Positions 1-14,000 of a stretch of DNA of 64,000 nucleotides are shown one piece after another. Origin of the DNA: Aphrocallistes beatrix (taxonomy: Eukaryota; Porifera; Hexactinellida; Sceptrulophora; Aphrocallistidae); assembly GCA_963281255.1 (NCBI GenBank), contig OY725491.1:2480001-2544000 (forward strand). The letters are read 5' to 3'. Numbering within the stretch: position 1 is the stretch's first letter; every line of letters starts with the position of its first letter. Position numbers and translations under genes: made by a program. The notes under the pieces are model-generated. The model worked only from the letters and a program-made list of their open reading frames with translations, was not told the origin of the DNA and ran no database searches.

Positions 1-1
1 G

Positions 2-262
2 TCGGCCCGCGTGCAACTCTGCGTCGTGAAGTGGCTGCATTTGAATAGGTGCAATAAATACGTCTCAGATCATTTGCAACCTCTAATAACTGTGCCCCGT
101 GCCGTAATAAACCAGGGATCGGAGCTGGACCCATCCGAGGCATCATCTGAGAAGACACATGCTATACTGATGCCTCCAACGAGCTCGCAGGCGAAAGTAC
201 ACCTAATGAATTTAAATGCTCGTAGATCAGACCGAGTAAGAAAACCGTCAGAAAAGCTTTGA
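2..262 (+). pseudogene. possible C-terminal tail of a retroelement polyprotein
   Basis: An open frame enters from the window edge and stops at 260-262. Its last residues, ARRSDRVRKPSEKL, resemble the basic R-S-x-R-x-R-x-P-x-x-L tail common at the end of Gypsy/BEL-type integrase proteins. No integrase core, LTR or other pol domain is visible because the window starts here. The call rests on this short tail only; it could equally be a chance open frame. Confidence 0.22.
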
Positions 263-439
263 AAACAGTTGGATGACTGACGGATGACGACGATTGATTG
301 ACGATAGCTGATGGAAGGGAAAGTGATTTAACGATCTATTTAATCATTATTTAGTTAGCTACCATAGTTACCGTAGTTCTATTACTTACCTCCCAAGTAG
401 AAGCCTGAGACGGGCAAGTATGTTAGATTAGGCATAGAT

Positions 440-1020
440 TGAAGAAAAAATGTGTCCTGACTCACAGCCAAAATCGCGAATCAGGATCCAATGCTTCTGT
501 AAAAAATGTCTTCATAATCGATGTTCCATGACGATTTAGCTCCAGATAACTTTCATTCACCATGGAAATATTTCACAAATCCAATGAATTCATTATCAAA
601 AATGAGGAAAAGTTATTCATTCACAATTCAAATTAGGTATATTTTACAAAATAACACCTTTTTCACATCACAAAAAAAATCTGATCCAACTGGTTCTCAA
701 AATGCACTCCTATATTTCTACAAATTTAGAGTGTTTGAGGGAAATGTGTGAGCTAATTTTCCCTAGAATTTGAAGATTGGATAGTTAATTTTAAAACTAG
801 TGGGCCCTGACTCGCGATTTTGGCTGTGAGTCAGAGCACATTTTTTTCACAAAAGTCGCCCTACAAAACACAGTTCTAAGTCTTACACTCGAAAAATATT
901 TTATCGTCATTGAAAATATTCGAATTACATTCTCTAAACACCATAATAACTAAGTTTGTTTGAGTAAAAGAAATTTTATACCTGATCAAGCTTGTAAAAT
1001 AACTTTTTGTCACCTTGTAA
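440..1020. repeat. diverged, left-truncated copy of the 42277-43047 TIR element
   Basis: The stretch matches the element at 42277-43047 along most of its length. Shared parts include the inner inverted pair around 'tgtcctgactcacagcc' and 'ggctgtgagtcagagcaca', and the right arm ending near 'gatcaagcttgtaaaataac'. The outer left TIR is missing. No coding capacity is seen. Confidence 0.6.
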
Positions 1021-1264
1021 TATCGTACCATACATGTCTCGATTTCTAAAGAGAGATGTCAACATCTCTTATGCAAAAGTGGCTGGGGGATAATTAATAG
1101 AAGAGCCGGTTATTGATTGGAAATTCCCTGTTCATATCGGCTCTATATAAGGATCCAGAGAATACATTGATAAAATGAAAGAACTAATTAGCCCTTTGAA
1201 GACCAATGGATTTGTATAAAGAGCTAAATTTATCGTAATACTGTACATATACTTTGGTAATGAT

Positions 1265-1480
1265 AAAACTTTTTTTGAAATTCTACAGTTTGGATTATGC
1301 CAAGAAAGGAAAAAATATCAATGAAACATCGTGGAACTAAAAAATATTTGCGCCTTTAGATTTGTGTCTGACGAGATAAGTTTATTAGAATAGTTAATAG
1401 TGGAATTTTTAATGTGCCACACTGTGGCTTCCAAATGGATTTTTTGACGCAAAAATTTCGTGAGTGATCTTATGCGTTTT
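1265..1480 (-). repeat. interspersed repeat shared with 15690-15890
   Basis: In reverse complement this segment matches the sequence just left of the long-TIR transposon, including 'cttggcataatccaaac' and the 'ttttttagttccac' block. It is a non-coding repeat of unknown class. Confidence 0.5.
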
Positions 1481-1723
1481 AATGTACTGAAAATAAAAGC
1501 AATTGATAACAATGAGATTTGAATGGGTGAAATGAGATGGAATGCCTCAAAACTGAGACATAGTTCTCGCAAGAAGTAAACTCTAAGTGTAGTGTATAGT
1601 TCTCCATATTTGATGTCAGAACATATCGCTTTAATCTTGCAATTACTGTTCAGATTTGATCAACTGGATGGAGACTGGTTGTATTAATTTCCAGTGCCTT
1701 GAAGCATTTTTTTTTTCATTTAG

Positions 1724-2088
1724 ATTGGATATTGTGACACAGTTGGTTAGTGTTAACGATTCAAACGCTTTGAGTTTGGCTTTGAAACAGAAAATAATCG
1801 ATTTGGAGTCCCCACTCCCAGATGCAAATGGAGATACTTTGATACATCTTACCTCAAGGACTGGCACAACTGAATGTTTGAAATATCTACTTTATGATGT
1901 TTACGAACCATTTCCATATACTTTAAAGAATGATGACGATTACTCTATATTACATTCTGCAATAAAGGGCGGGATTAAAGAGAATGTAGAGATGATACTT
2001 GATCTGGTAAACAAATGTGAAGATGAAACAGGGAAAGGAGAGATAACTGAATCTACAGAAAAATTTCTGAACTCACAGACTTCAAAAG
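1724..2088 (+). CDS. TRP-like channel exon: first visible ankyrin repeats
   Basis: The acceptor follows the run 'ttttttttcatttag'. The exon encodes LDIVTQLVSVND and then ankyrin units (ANGDTLIHLTSRTG, DYSILHSAIKGG). It ends at a GT after 'ttcaaaag', leaving one base that pairs with 'gt' of the next exon to give glycine of G-NTALHLC. An ATG at 1656 lies upstream in the same frame, but it would require reading through the poly-T tract, so splicing is favoured. A broken copy of part of this exon lies at 23222-23335. Confidence 0.8.
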
Positions 2089-5000
2089 GTTTGATTATTA
2101 ACATATTTTAATAACATCAAAAGACTCCCTTGGTGAATTTTTTACCTAAACGACCATTTGTTTTAATCGCGTTGAAGTGGAATTTTTTCAAAATATCCCA
2201 ATCTCAAATATTTGCAATCACCCATCATTAAGTGAAAAGTTTCCAAATTTTTCAAAAAATTGCGTGTTCAAAACGACGTAAAATTCTACCATACTACCAT
2301 AACTCTACCATAACTCTCAAAAACGGCCTCATATCTCGATTCTGCTGAGGTGAAAACTGAGACAATTATTTAAAACTCGCTGAGTTATGCTTCTAGAAAT
2401 GAATGTAGGTTGGAAATTTTCCTAAAGATCCCTTTTCAGGTTGTTGCTCTTAAGTGGAAATTTTGGCATCCCATAAACCTTGGGAACTTTTGGGTGTTTT
2501 AGGTGGAAGATAAGAAATTTGACAAATTCTTTACCCAAAACAGGGCTTATTTATGTTTTCAAAAACGATTAATTTCACTGAATTTTAACCTTAATTAATT
2601 AGTAGTATTAATAAAATATAAACAGTAATAGTATGGGGTATATTACTTTGTTGATAGGTGATTCTAATATAAATCCTTACTATTAAAACTCGATTAATGT
2701 TTGTGTATATATATATATATCTGTAACGAATTTATTTAAAAACTGCTAGACACAAAAAGCTGATTTTTGGCATGTGCGAGTCTTTTGGCAATGGCCCCAC
2801 TAAGTTCTAACCTCAGAAAAAAAATGTCGACTCATCAGGAATTATGACGTCATTGTCACCTTTTTAGTAATTATAACTTTCAGTTTCTCGACTATAACTC
2901 AGCCATTTTAAGTGATAGAAGGCTGAAATTTTGATAGAATGTGTAGATTAATACATCTCAAATATGATCCAACTCTCATCAAATAATGATGACTCAGAAT
3001 CCTGTTATGACGTCATCTTTCGCATCAAAAATTGAAAAATTGGCAAATTTTGTGATTTTTCGTGTGATATCAATTATAACATTAAGACAGATGTATTTAG
3101 AGATGTTATCCACCATATACTTAATCAATGTGGACCTAGGCGCCCAAAGGGCGCCTCCGGTGGACGCTTTGCGTCCGCCAGCCGCGCAGCACAAACAAGC
3201 GAAGCCGCTTGTATATATTAAAAGCGATATTCCAACGTCTAATGTATTTCGCTATGTAGACCAAAGTGGACCATGGGTCAGTGACTCAGTGGGTCATGGG
3301 TCACGACCTCTTGATTCATTGACCCATGAGAACATGACCTAATTGAAATTCCCCGGCACCATCACCATAACAATATCTACCATATATATTAGCTCTAAGA
3401 AATACAATTCAAAAGCTTCATACAGCCTGTTTTTTTATAATTTAAACGTGTTTATAGCTAACCCCAGCAAATTAATGTGATTGAGTATTTATTAGAGTTG
3501 GCTTATACCATAGACTTCTTTAAGTAAGAACTGTAGGCGTTCAATCTCGGATTCTGGAACTTGGGTCCATTGTGTAATTTATTGATATCTCGTAATCCGC
3601 TCAAGTTAGGCATGGAGAATGCATTATTGTTAAATAGGAAGTCGTATTTTTAGAGTCCATTGGTCATGGTGGCCTACCTCAACTATGTGTGGAATGTGAG
3701 TTATGTGGTTTTTCACAGATTTAAGATACATTTTGGCGATATTCTAACCTGTTTTAAGCACATTTTAAAGCGTTATTAATTTATGATTTTCAGGGATAAT
3801 CAAAGTAGAAATGGGTTAATTGGAAAAAATTTTCTAATGGAATGTTGCTACATTCCAGCGTTGCTTTGGAATCATATTTATACCATTTGAGCCTATATCT
3901 TGAAAACCGTTACAGTTAAACTTTCAAATTTGACTATATTTGATAGATAATAGGCTACTTTCTATTAGCTCCTAATACATTTTATAACATTAAATCTTAA
4001 GTTTTTCGAGATATGGTGTAATATATTTAATGAATCATATTTGTTAAATTGCACCGTTTCTCGAAAACCCTAAGATTTAATGTTATAAAATGTATTAGGA
4101 GCTAATAGAAAGTAGCCTATTATCTATCAAATACTGTCAAATTTGAATGTCTAACTGTAACGGTTTTCAAGATATCGGCTCAAATGGTATAAATATGATT
4201 CCAAAGCAACGCTGGAATGTAGCAACATTCCATTAAAAATGTTCAAACTTTCGAATTAACCCATTTCCTACCTTGATTATCCGTGAAAATCATCATTAAT
4301 AACGCTTTAAAATGTGCTTAAAACAGGTCAGAATATCGCCAAAATGTATCTTACATCTGTGAAAAACCACATAACTCACATTCCACACATAGTTGAGGTA
4401 AGCCAACATGACCAATGGACTCTAAAAATACGACTTCCTATTTAACAATAATGTATTCCCCCTGTCTAACTTGAGCGGATTACGAGATATTAATAATACA
4501 TAATGGTCCAAGTTCCAGTACCCGAGATTGAACGCCTACATTCCTTACTTAAAGGAGCCTATGGCTTATACGTACATGTTATGTATTTCACGTGATGGGT
4601 CAATAAGTCACATGTTAGGTCAATGGGTCACGTAATTGTTCTCTCGACTGACATTTTTTAATACAAGCCCGCTTCACGCAATTGCGTAGCGTGGCTAGCA
4701 AACACTTCGTGTTCGCAGATAAATATTGATACTTTCACCAATCCACTTCAAATTTGTTCACTTTATGAATGCACTGTAGGCAAAAAATATATCCATATAA
4801 GATCGATCGATAATACGATAATTGGAATCTAACCCCTAAAAACCCCAGGTCAACAATTGGAAGTTAGTCTCTAACTTATTTTTTCAAGATTTGTTTACAT
4901 TATGTATCAATTGTAAACGAAAGAAAACAAATAATTTATCATAAACTTGTAGATTCGAAATCTACACCCCTAAAATCCCATGTTAACTTTGGAAGTTAGT

Positions 5001-8000
5001 CTCTAGCATATTTTTGATTTGTTTACTTTATTTGACTATTGTACACAAAAGTAAACAAAATATTATCATATTGATCTGAAAATATAATATCCGAAATCTA
5101 CAGCCCTAAAACCCTCATGTCACCGTTGGAAGATAGTCTCTAGCATAGTTTTCAAAATTCTTATGGTGTGAAAATATGTATAGAAAGGTGTTAAAATATG
5201 CACATAACCTTTTTATTGATATACACTATAATCATATTGAGACATCCACATTAGTTATTGCTTTGTAGCATTAATAACAATGACAGTCTATTATCGTGTC
5301 GTTTAATGATTTCTATTGTGAGAGTGAAGCCATATAGATTGTATAGAAAAGGTGTGAAAAATTGTTTTCCATTTTTTTGCAGAAGTGTTAAAATTTCACT
5401 TAGATCTTAGAACATAATTGTAGGTTCATCATTTGACACCTACATGACAATTTTCATATCTCTACGACTTGCCAATTCTTCAATCAATTCGGACAAACAA
5501 AAAAAAGAAAATAATTTTTATATTTTATCTCGAAACTAGAAGTTTGTTTCCATTTTGTGGCATAGGTATGAAAATTTCACTTATTAGATATTCGAACTTA
5601 ATCGTAGACTCATCATTTAACATCAAAGTGAAAATTTTTATGTCCCAACAACTTGCCAGTTCTTCAATCAACTCGTTTACCGGAGATTAAAAAAATAATC
5701 CTAGTTACAAGTATTTCGCTACTACTTGTAATTACCAGTAATTTTAGAATTTTGTATTTCATCCAAAAAACAGTTGATATCTTTTAATGTTGTCTGTTAT
5801 TCTCAACATTTCTTTTCAAAGAATGTCACTATTTAGATAGATTTTAAGTTTCAAAATTATTTTAAAAATTCTACAAATTGGTACATAACTGCATAAAGAA
5901 TGAAAGATTATTTGATTTATTTCCGTCTAGATTAGATTTTTCGGGTTTGTTGTGAAATGGAAATTAAATATTGTAAAACCTACAGAGTGATTTTGTAAAT
6001 GTAACTTGGAGACTGGCAGTTTCTTCAATCAATTCGTTACTGAGATATATACAGGCAGCCCTCGCCGTTCGCGAGTTTGCCATTCGCGGTTTCGAATATT
6101 TGCAGAAATTTTTTTGAGTCTTGCTTTGCTATTCGGGACTCGTTCCCTCGACTATTCGCGGTTTTCGTTACTCTCTTCAGTAGTTTCATGGGCTACCAAA
6201 GTCCATAACCCTATACGTATCTACATCTATATCTTTCATTTATCACTTCATGTGTATTACTACCATTTCACTTGTGCCAGTGTTTGTATCAGTATTACAG
6301 CTCAACTATTGAATCAATATCGTATTTAGCAAACTGTATCTAGCGTCGTTTTTATGATCTAGGAACGTAACCCCACTATTCTCATTGAACTAAGTCTTGC
6401 CGTTCGCGATTGAGTTTTAATAGTAAGGATTTCTCTGATTTTGTGATTTTTCGAGTGATATCGATTGTGACAGTAAGACCGACGTAATTAGCGATGCTAT
6501 CAAACTTATAATTAATCATTGTGAGCCTAGGCGCCCAAAGGGCGCGTCCGCCAGCCGCACAGCGCATGTAAGCGAAGCTCGCTTGTACATACAGATTAAT
6601 CTAGTTTTAATAGTAAGGATTTTAGAGTATTTGACCCCTGGCCTGTCCTAATATTTTTCATTATTTTATTCTATTTATTCATTTTACTTTGTGATTACTT
6701 AACTAGGTAATACGGCTCTCCACTTATGTGCTACCTTCAATAAAAAAGATTTAATTCGTCCTCTCCTGAAAGCTGGCGTCAAACTGAATATAACAGACAA
6801 GAGTGAAAACAGCCTACTTCATATTGCTGCAACGAAAAACCTGATCGAGTATTTTAAAAGAATTGCTAATTATCACATCACTGATCGGGAAGATAAAGCT
6901 GATGCTAGGAGTAAGTCTGAACTACAATTCATTATTATACATAGATGTCTGAATTCATCCAGGTTCATCTGTATTTGGAAGTGGTTGTTTTAATCAAATA
7001 TTTTAATCAACTCTAGACTGTGAACTGTTAGATGTTGTGGTCTCTGAATATATCCCGATTGCTTATCAGCCTTCAATATTCCTTTTTTAAACATATACTT
7101 TATATCCTCGAATAGCAGCAAAGCAATCATTGAATTTTAGTCCCTTTTTAGTGCAGGGAGATGCCCTTATGGCATGGACGGAGTATCTCGTCCGTCCGTA
7201 TGTATGTATGTATGTATGTCCGTACGCGCGCTACTGCGAAATCTAACAGTCCGATTTTTACAAAATTTCGCATGTAGGAACTCTATATGGTGTAGATGTG
7301 CGCCGTCAACATTTTTTCGCAAAATCTCATCACTTCCGGTTTTTATTAGTATATATTCATATTTTACCACCACCACTGCAAAGCTTTGTTTAAAGAGACA
7401 AGTAAAATCTCAACGACTAATATAATGCATTTTAATACGTATGTAGATTCCGATTTTCACACTTTAAAAGTAATAATGTGAATATTTTATGAATTATTAG
7501 CCTATGGATATATACATATTTTCACGCCTTTCGAAAAAAATCTTATTTTAAGCTAAAAGCGAGTTCTTAACGGCTATACTAGGATATTTTAATATGTGAA
7601 ATCCGATTTTCACATTTTAAAAGTAATAATGTTAATATTTACGAATTATTAGCATGTGTATATATACATATTTTCACACCTTTTGAAAAATTATCATTTT
7701 GAGCTAAAAGCGAGCTCTCAACGGTTATTATAGGGTATTTTCATATGTAGATTCCAAATTTCACATCGGGAAATACTCATTTTAGGAATGCCCTAAAATG
7801 AGTATTTCCCGATGTATTCTGATATTCGCATTTCATGTTCCTTCGTGTTACTTCCTGGAGCTGCACTATCGGTCTGTCGACCGACATTTTTATCTTTTGA
7901 AATTACTATTCCTTTATAATAGTGCAGCATAGCAAAAGAACTGTGCATTTTGTAATAAGCACCAAATATGTACATTAATGTACTATGAACAACAACTTTT

Positions 8001-11000
8001 ATATCGTGTGTGTTGAAATGTTCCAAGCGTCTTTGTTTGCAAAGTGTATGGTGAAAGGACGCTGCATTTGTCCGACTCTGTATGTTAGCATTTGTCCGAA
8101 TTTTAGATGTTAGCATTTGTCCGACTACTTAAATTGAAAAGGAAATTAAAAAGTTGTCTGACAAATGCCAACATATAGAAAAAGTAGTCGGACAAACAGG
8201 GGCGGCGCCAGTTGTTTTCATCAGGGGTCGCATAGGGGTGGCAGATCATCTGGCAGGGGTCGCAGAATAAAGGAAGGGAACTCAAAAATGTCTCATTTTT
8301 TAGATTGTATCCATAACCAACATTGTATGTTTGGAATCTAAAACCGACTTTAATGTTGAAAATATGTTTTTTTTCTGATTAATATTATTTAGTGCGTTTT
8401 TGTTAGTACCTTTAGTATCCAAATGAGTGACATTCCTCCCGCAGCTACTAAACGTCATAGAACTGAAGCTCCTGGCCCAGATGATCTGTCCTTAGTTTAA
8501 CTGTTTGTTTTAGTATATGTGACTTTAGTATTATATTGTTCCTGATTCTTTCACAAAATTTCACTTAATCTCATATAACATAGAACTAAAATCACAAATT
8601 TCGTAAATATGGACCTATAAATCCTGTGCCCCCTTTAGGGGGAGCAGGACTTTAATCAGGGGGCGCAGCTGCGCCCCCTGCACCCCCTCTAACGCCGCCA
8701 CTGCGGACAAATCCAGGTGCGGCTATGGTGACCTTAGATTCAGAATGAAGTTATATTGATGATTTTAATTTGTTCATCCTAATGAATAAGTGGTGGTAAT
8801 ATACATTTCCTTGGCAAAAGTATTCGTACATCCCAAATTTTTCCTTACAAACAGTTATAATATTAATCTATTTAGCGAGTCAAGGGCTTTTAGTATGTAA
8901 GAGAGACGCGTCTTTGTTTTTGAATTGAATTCTCCATTTTCGAACTTATCCCTTAATCTTGATTACTCTCCCACAAGGTTGAACATATTCAGACTGTGTC
9001 GCTTCGTATCACCAATACTATCATATTCAATTGTGATAACTCGTGACATGTAGTATAGTAGTATATCAAATGCTGAAATACTAATCTTGAAGGAGAGTAA
9101 TTTAGTTGGAAGCGTATAAAGTGAATAATTTGAATGGAAAGAAAACGAGTTTAAGCCAGATTTTATGTAAAATCTAGGGGTCCTAGAGAAAATCCAGGGG
9201 AAGGGACCCAGAAATTATCCAGAGAACCTTAAAATTTCCATGGAGAGGGAAGAAGAAGTATCGGGAAAGGCCCAAGAAAATATCTGGGGAGGCCCGGGGC
9301 CCTCCATGATTTAAGATATACTTATGCATCTTAGTATTAAAAAATGTAAATAGAAGTACGTGTACTTCAGCAAAAATGAACCTTAAATGAGAAGGAGACC
9401 TCATAGATAGAATAAACAAATAGCAACTTAGGTTACAGTTTAGAAATACCCTATAAAGTATAGCGATCTATTTCTATTAATATTTCATGAAAATGACATC
9501 GTATATTCAACAAAAAATGTGTATTCTCATCCCAAAATCAATCATAATGAGCTTTAACATCAATAATAAAACTCAACAGTACATTAAACTTTAAACGTTT
9601 ATTTTGACTCGATTCTGAAAATTATATTTTTGAGAAATTTCAAAAAGATCCTCTCAATTTCGGCGATTTTCTGCTTTTATCAAGGGCTATCTCATAATCT
9701 AGGTTTTAGCTCTAAATATAGTATTATGAAGGTATAATAAACTGCTGTTCCTGCAGTTCTTAATCGCTAAAGCTAAGCTCTACCCTTATAGTTTTAAAGT
9801 TATGGTATTTCAATGGACCGTTAAATGAGGAAATTTTGTCCGTACTGCGTGATCATTTGGGTATAACATTTGAACGGATTGCCCGATTTGAAAAATCTTT
9901 CTTCTAGTTTTACTTGACATTTTATTAGCAGGGAATATCTAAAATTAGTTGATATAACCAATTCTAACTTCTAAGTAATTCCAAAGGGAATTGTATTAAG
10001 AATCGGATATTCGGACTTAGGGGGCCAAAAGATTTTCTTCCGAAATTTGGACCCTTTTGGACTTTTGATATGTTTTTAAGGATGCCTTTGACTAGCCTTA
10101 CTGATATTTTGGCATTGTTCGGATTTTTTGGATTTTCGTCGATTACTTCTGGACTATATTTTATGATGCGAGCGTTAAGTTTGAGATACAAGTATATTCT
10201 AACATTCTACAAGTTTTATTTTCCTACAAGTAGGACAGTCGAAATGTATATTTCTATGAACCGATTGTTATGACAATTTATTTACACCTTTTTACATAAT
10301 TTCTCTTGTAGAGGAACTCAAAACTGCTTTTCTACAACAAAATAAAGAAAAGAAAATTCCAATCTTCCTTGCTACAGATCGTGCTGTTATTGAAATTATT
10401 TTAAAATATTCAGATGTTGAAGCAGTTGTTGACAAAGATATCGGTAGACTTATTCACTTTGCTGCCGCGGATAATCTCATAACTCTAGCAGAATGTTTGA
10501 CCGGTATGAAGGTCGAGTTAGATATCGTGAATAGTAAAGGATTTTCTCCTTTAAAAATAGCTTCTAAACGTGGTAACGAGAAGATAGTTGAAATATTGCT
10601 TGATAGTGGAGCGAATCCTAATTTTATTGGAAAAAAAGTGCCAGGATTTACCCCCCTAAACAATGCTGTGCAATTTGGTCAACTAGCCTGTGCTAAGTTG
10701 TTGATTGACCATGGTGCTGATTTAGTTCATAAAAATATGACGAATACGGCACTCCATTCGGCCGCTTTCGGTGGACATGCAAACATAGTAGAGTACTTAA
10801 TCAAAGATATCGGAATGGATGTGAATCAGTTGAATAATGCAAAGAAGACAGCACTTTTTCAGAGTATCACTCAGGGTCACAATTCTGTGGCTAAAGTACT
10901 ACTACGTTATGGTGCTGATCCTAACACATTTCTCAACCTAGATAATGAGACACTCGTGCACATTGCTGTAACCAACGGTAGAAAAGAAATACTCAAGATG

Positions 11001-14000
11001 CTTTTAAATGCCAAAGGAAAGCCAGATGAGCCACTGAAAAAGAGTGGAGAAACTCCCCTTATGTTATCTGCTATCGATGACCGAGCTGAGTTCATTCCCT
11101 TATTGATGTCACGTGGAATTACTCTTGCGAAGAAAGATGAAGAAGGGAACACACTTCTACATCATATCGCTAAATATGATTCTTGTGCTAGTGCCAGGTA
11201 CATTTTAAAAAGAATTGGAACAATGAAGGGCATATCACAAGAATTTCAGTTATTTAAAAACAAAAACAAAGCCGATAAGTCTGCTTATGATATTGCTGTC
11301 GAGTGTAAGAATGAGAATGTTCTCAAGATTTTTATCAGATACGCAGCTAGTTCCTATTTTAAAGAAAATCCGAAACGTTTACATGAACTATATGATTTAA
11401 AGTTATATCCTACATTGAAGACAGTTTTTGATAATTTGATCAAAGTGGATGAGGCTCTTGGTAAGGCAGATATTTCAGTACAATATTATTTCCCTAATAG
11501 GCTGTATCTGAGTGGTTCCACTTTTTAGTGTGCTTCCTAGACTAGGTATTATACAGGTGCACAGTTCTAAAATGAGTTTTATTGGCCGTAATTCCCCCTG
11601 GCAACATATATGTTGATTTTCACCAAAAGCCCTTGATCTTTAAAATCTAGCATTCTGAGAATGCAAAAGCAAAAGGTGCAAGACGAAAATCGGGAGGATG
11701 GGGGTTAATTTTTTACATAATATACTCATTAAATGTGTTTGAAAAAATGTGGGAGAGGTTCAAGGACCAAGACAAATATATGGAGGTCTATCGCGTTTCC
11801 TCGTTACAGTGAGAACCGCTTCCATATTCCGTTCACTAAAAATAAGTTTTATTTTTAAAGATATGAATAGATAGATAACTGCTTTTCTTATTTTAGGTCA
11901 AGTTTCTGCAAACACAATTGTATTTGATTCGAATGAAGATGGAGTCTACCCCGACGATAAAGATTTCAAACCGCTCAAACAATCATTGCTTCATAAATTA
12001 ATAGATTGTACAGAACCAGAGCTTAAATACCATCTCCTCATGAATATTATCGTTGACAAAAAATTGCGCTTTTACCGATGGTGGTATGTGGTATCATTCT
12101 TCTTCTATCTTTTCTTCCTTTTTTGCCTTGGCTATGCTCTGTTGCAAGCCTCAACTCTATGCGATTCTAGAATTTGGTTGTATGAAACTCCTTACGATTG
12201 GGTTAGGGGTATCTGTGAGGTAATTTCCATTCTTTATTTAATCTTCTTCTTATTCAACGAAGCGATTGAATTTTTTATTGAATGGACTCAAATCTACAAC
12301 GACAAAGTGTCCAGTGTAGAAGACAAGCCACTGACCGTTAAATATCTCAGCGAGGGCGTGGGTGGCACATCTATCATCACATCGGTCTTTGCTTTTTGGA
12401 ATAAAACGAAATCGTTTGTAAGTAATCTTGACAGGAAACTAAAATTCTTTCTCAGCGCATTCCCTGAGTACTTTGATGGCGTGTATAATTTTATCGATTG
12501 GGGCGGAATCACATCCTTTGTTATATTGATTCTCCTTCGGGCTTCTACTTCCTATGTTCAGTGGTCTTTTGCTGCTCTGACTTTCATATTTTTCAGCATT
12601 TCCCTAATCAAGTATACCAGAATCTTTCCAGCTCTCGGGGCCTATGTGAATAGTGTGTTTCGTATATTTGTGATAGACATCCCTCGATTCTTTGTAATAA
12701 TTATAATTATTCTGGTCGCCTTCATCGGAGGAATCCATTTGGCAGCGAGACAGCAGCCCATTAGCAGTCAGATGGCATCCGCTGAGAGTAATGATGGCCT
12801 CCCTTATCCCATTTGTAACGACTCAAGAACAGCCCTCTTCTGGTTTAATTCGGATTTGACTCCGACTTATGATCTTCGGCGTCCTCTATTATCGGGGATT
12901 ATATTTTTATTGGATGGTGGACCTGGAAATTTTGAAGATGATTTATTGAATTCTAATTTCTTTTTCGTAATCATTTATCTTTTGTTTGCGTTTACTATTA
13001 TTGTTGTTATGTTGAACATCTTAATCGCTCAACTTTCAGAGACTTATGGAGAAATTGTTAAGGAAAATTCTTTCCATTATAAAATAGCCCTCGTTGTTAA
13101 TTTGGAATTGAAGTCAAATCTAGCTTTTTCACTTGGAAAACGATTTAGGAAGTTGACTGCTTTAGAATCAATTGAAATCTCTATGGATTATTGGAAACAA
13201 CTGAAAGAGAGTAAGGATTATCTATGTTATTTTTAAAATATTTAAATTTTTTATCACCCTTTGGCGACTCTCTCCTATCATCCTTACTATTAAAACTCGA
13301 TTAATGTATATTTATTTATATCTATCTATATATATATCTGTAACGAATTGATTGAAGAAACTGCCGGGCGCAGAAAGCTGATTTTTGGCATGTTGGAGTC
13401 TTTTGGCTATGGCTCCAGTAAGTTCTGAGCTCAGAGCAAAATGTCGACTCATCATGGAATTATGACGTCATTGTCACATTTTTAAAAGTTAAGCAATACA
13501 GTTATTCGAGCATAACTCAGCCATTATAGGAGATAGAAGGCTGAAATTTTAATAGAATCTGTAAACTAATATACCTCACATATGCAACTACCATCAAAAA
13601 ATGATGACTCATCACTTTGTTATTACGTCATCATTACTCATCAAAATTAAAATTGCTAAATTTGGTAATTTTTCGTGCGATATCGATTATAACAGTAGGG
13701 CAGACGTATTTAGAGATGTTATCTCCCATATAATTAATCAATGGTGACCACAGGCGCCCAAAGGGCGCCTCCGGCGGACACAAAGTGTCCGCCAGCCGCG
13801 CAGCGCAAGCAAGCGAAGCGCGCTTGTATAGATGAACTGTTGAAAGCTTATTTCTAAAATAGTTTGACATTTTTTTATTGCTCAATTGTAAACAAAATAA
13901 TCTAATTACGTATTTATCTTAGAGTTTCTAAAATTCGTTATTTGGGATATAGTAATTCGTTTAACCCTATATGAACCATTGAAAGTAATCTCTATCAGCT

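Noticed and set aside
2994-3194. Short frames across the GC-rich hairpins (also near 6382-6567, 13634-13885, 50211-50408) giving similar ALWAPR-type peptides
   Set aside because: The similarity comes from the repeated Helitron-like hairpin DNA, not from a conserved protein; copies carry indels that break the frame.
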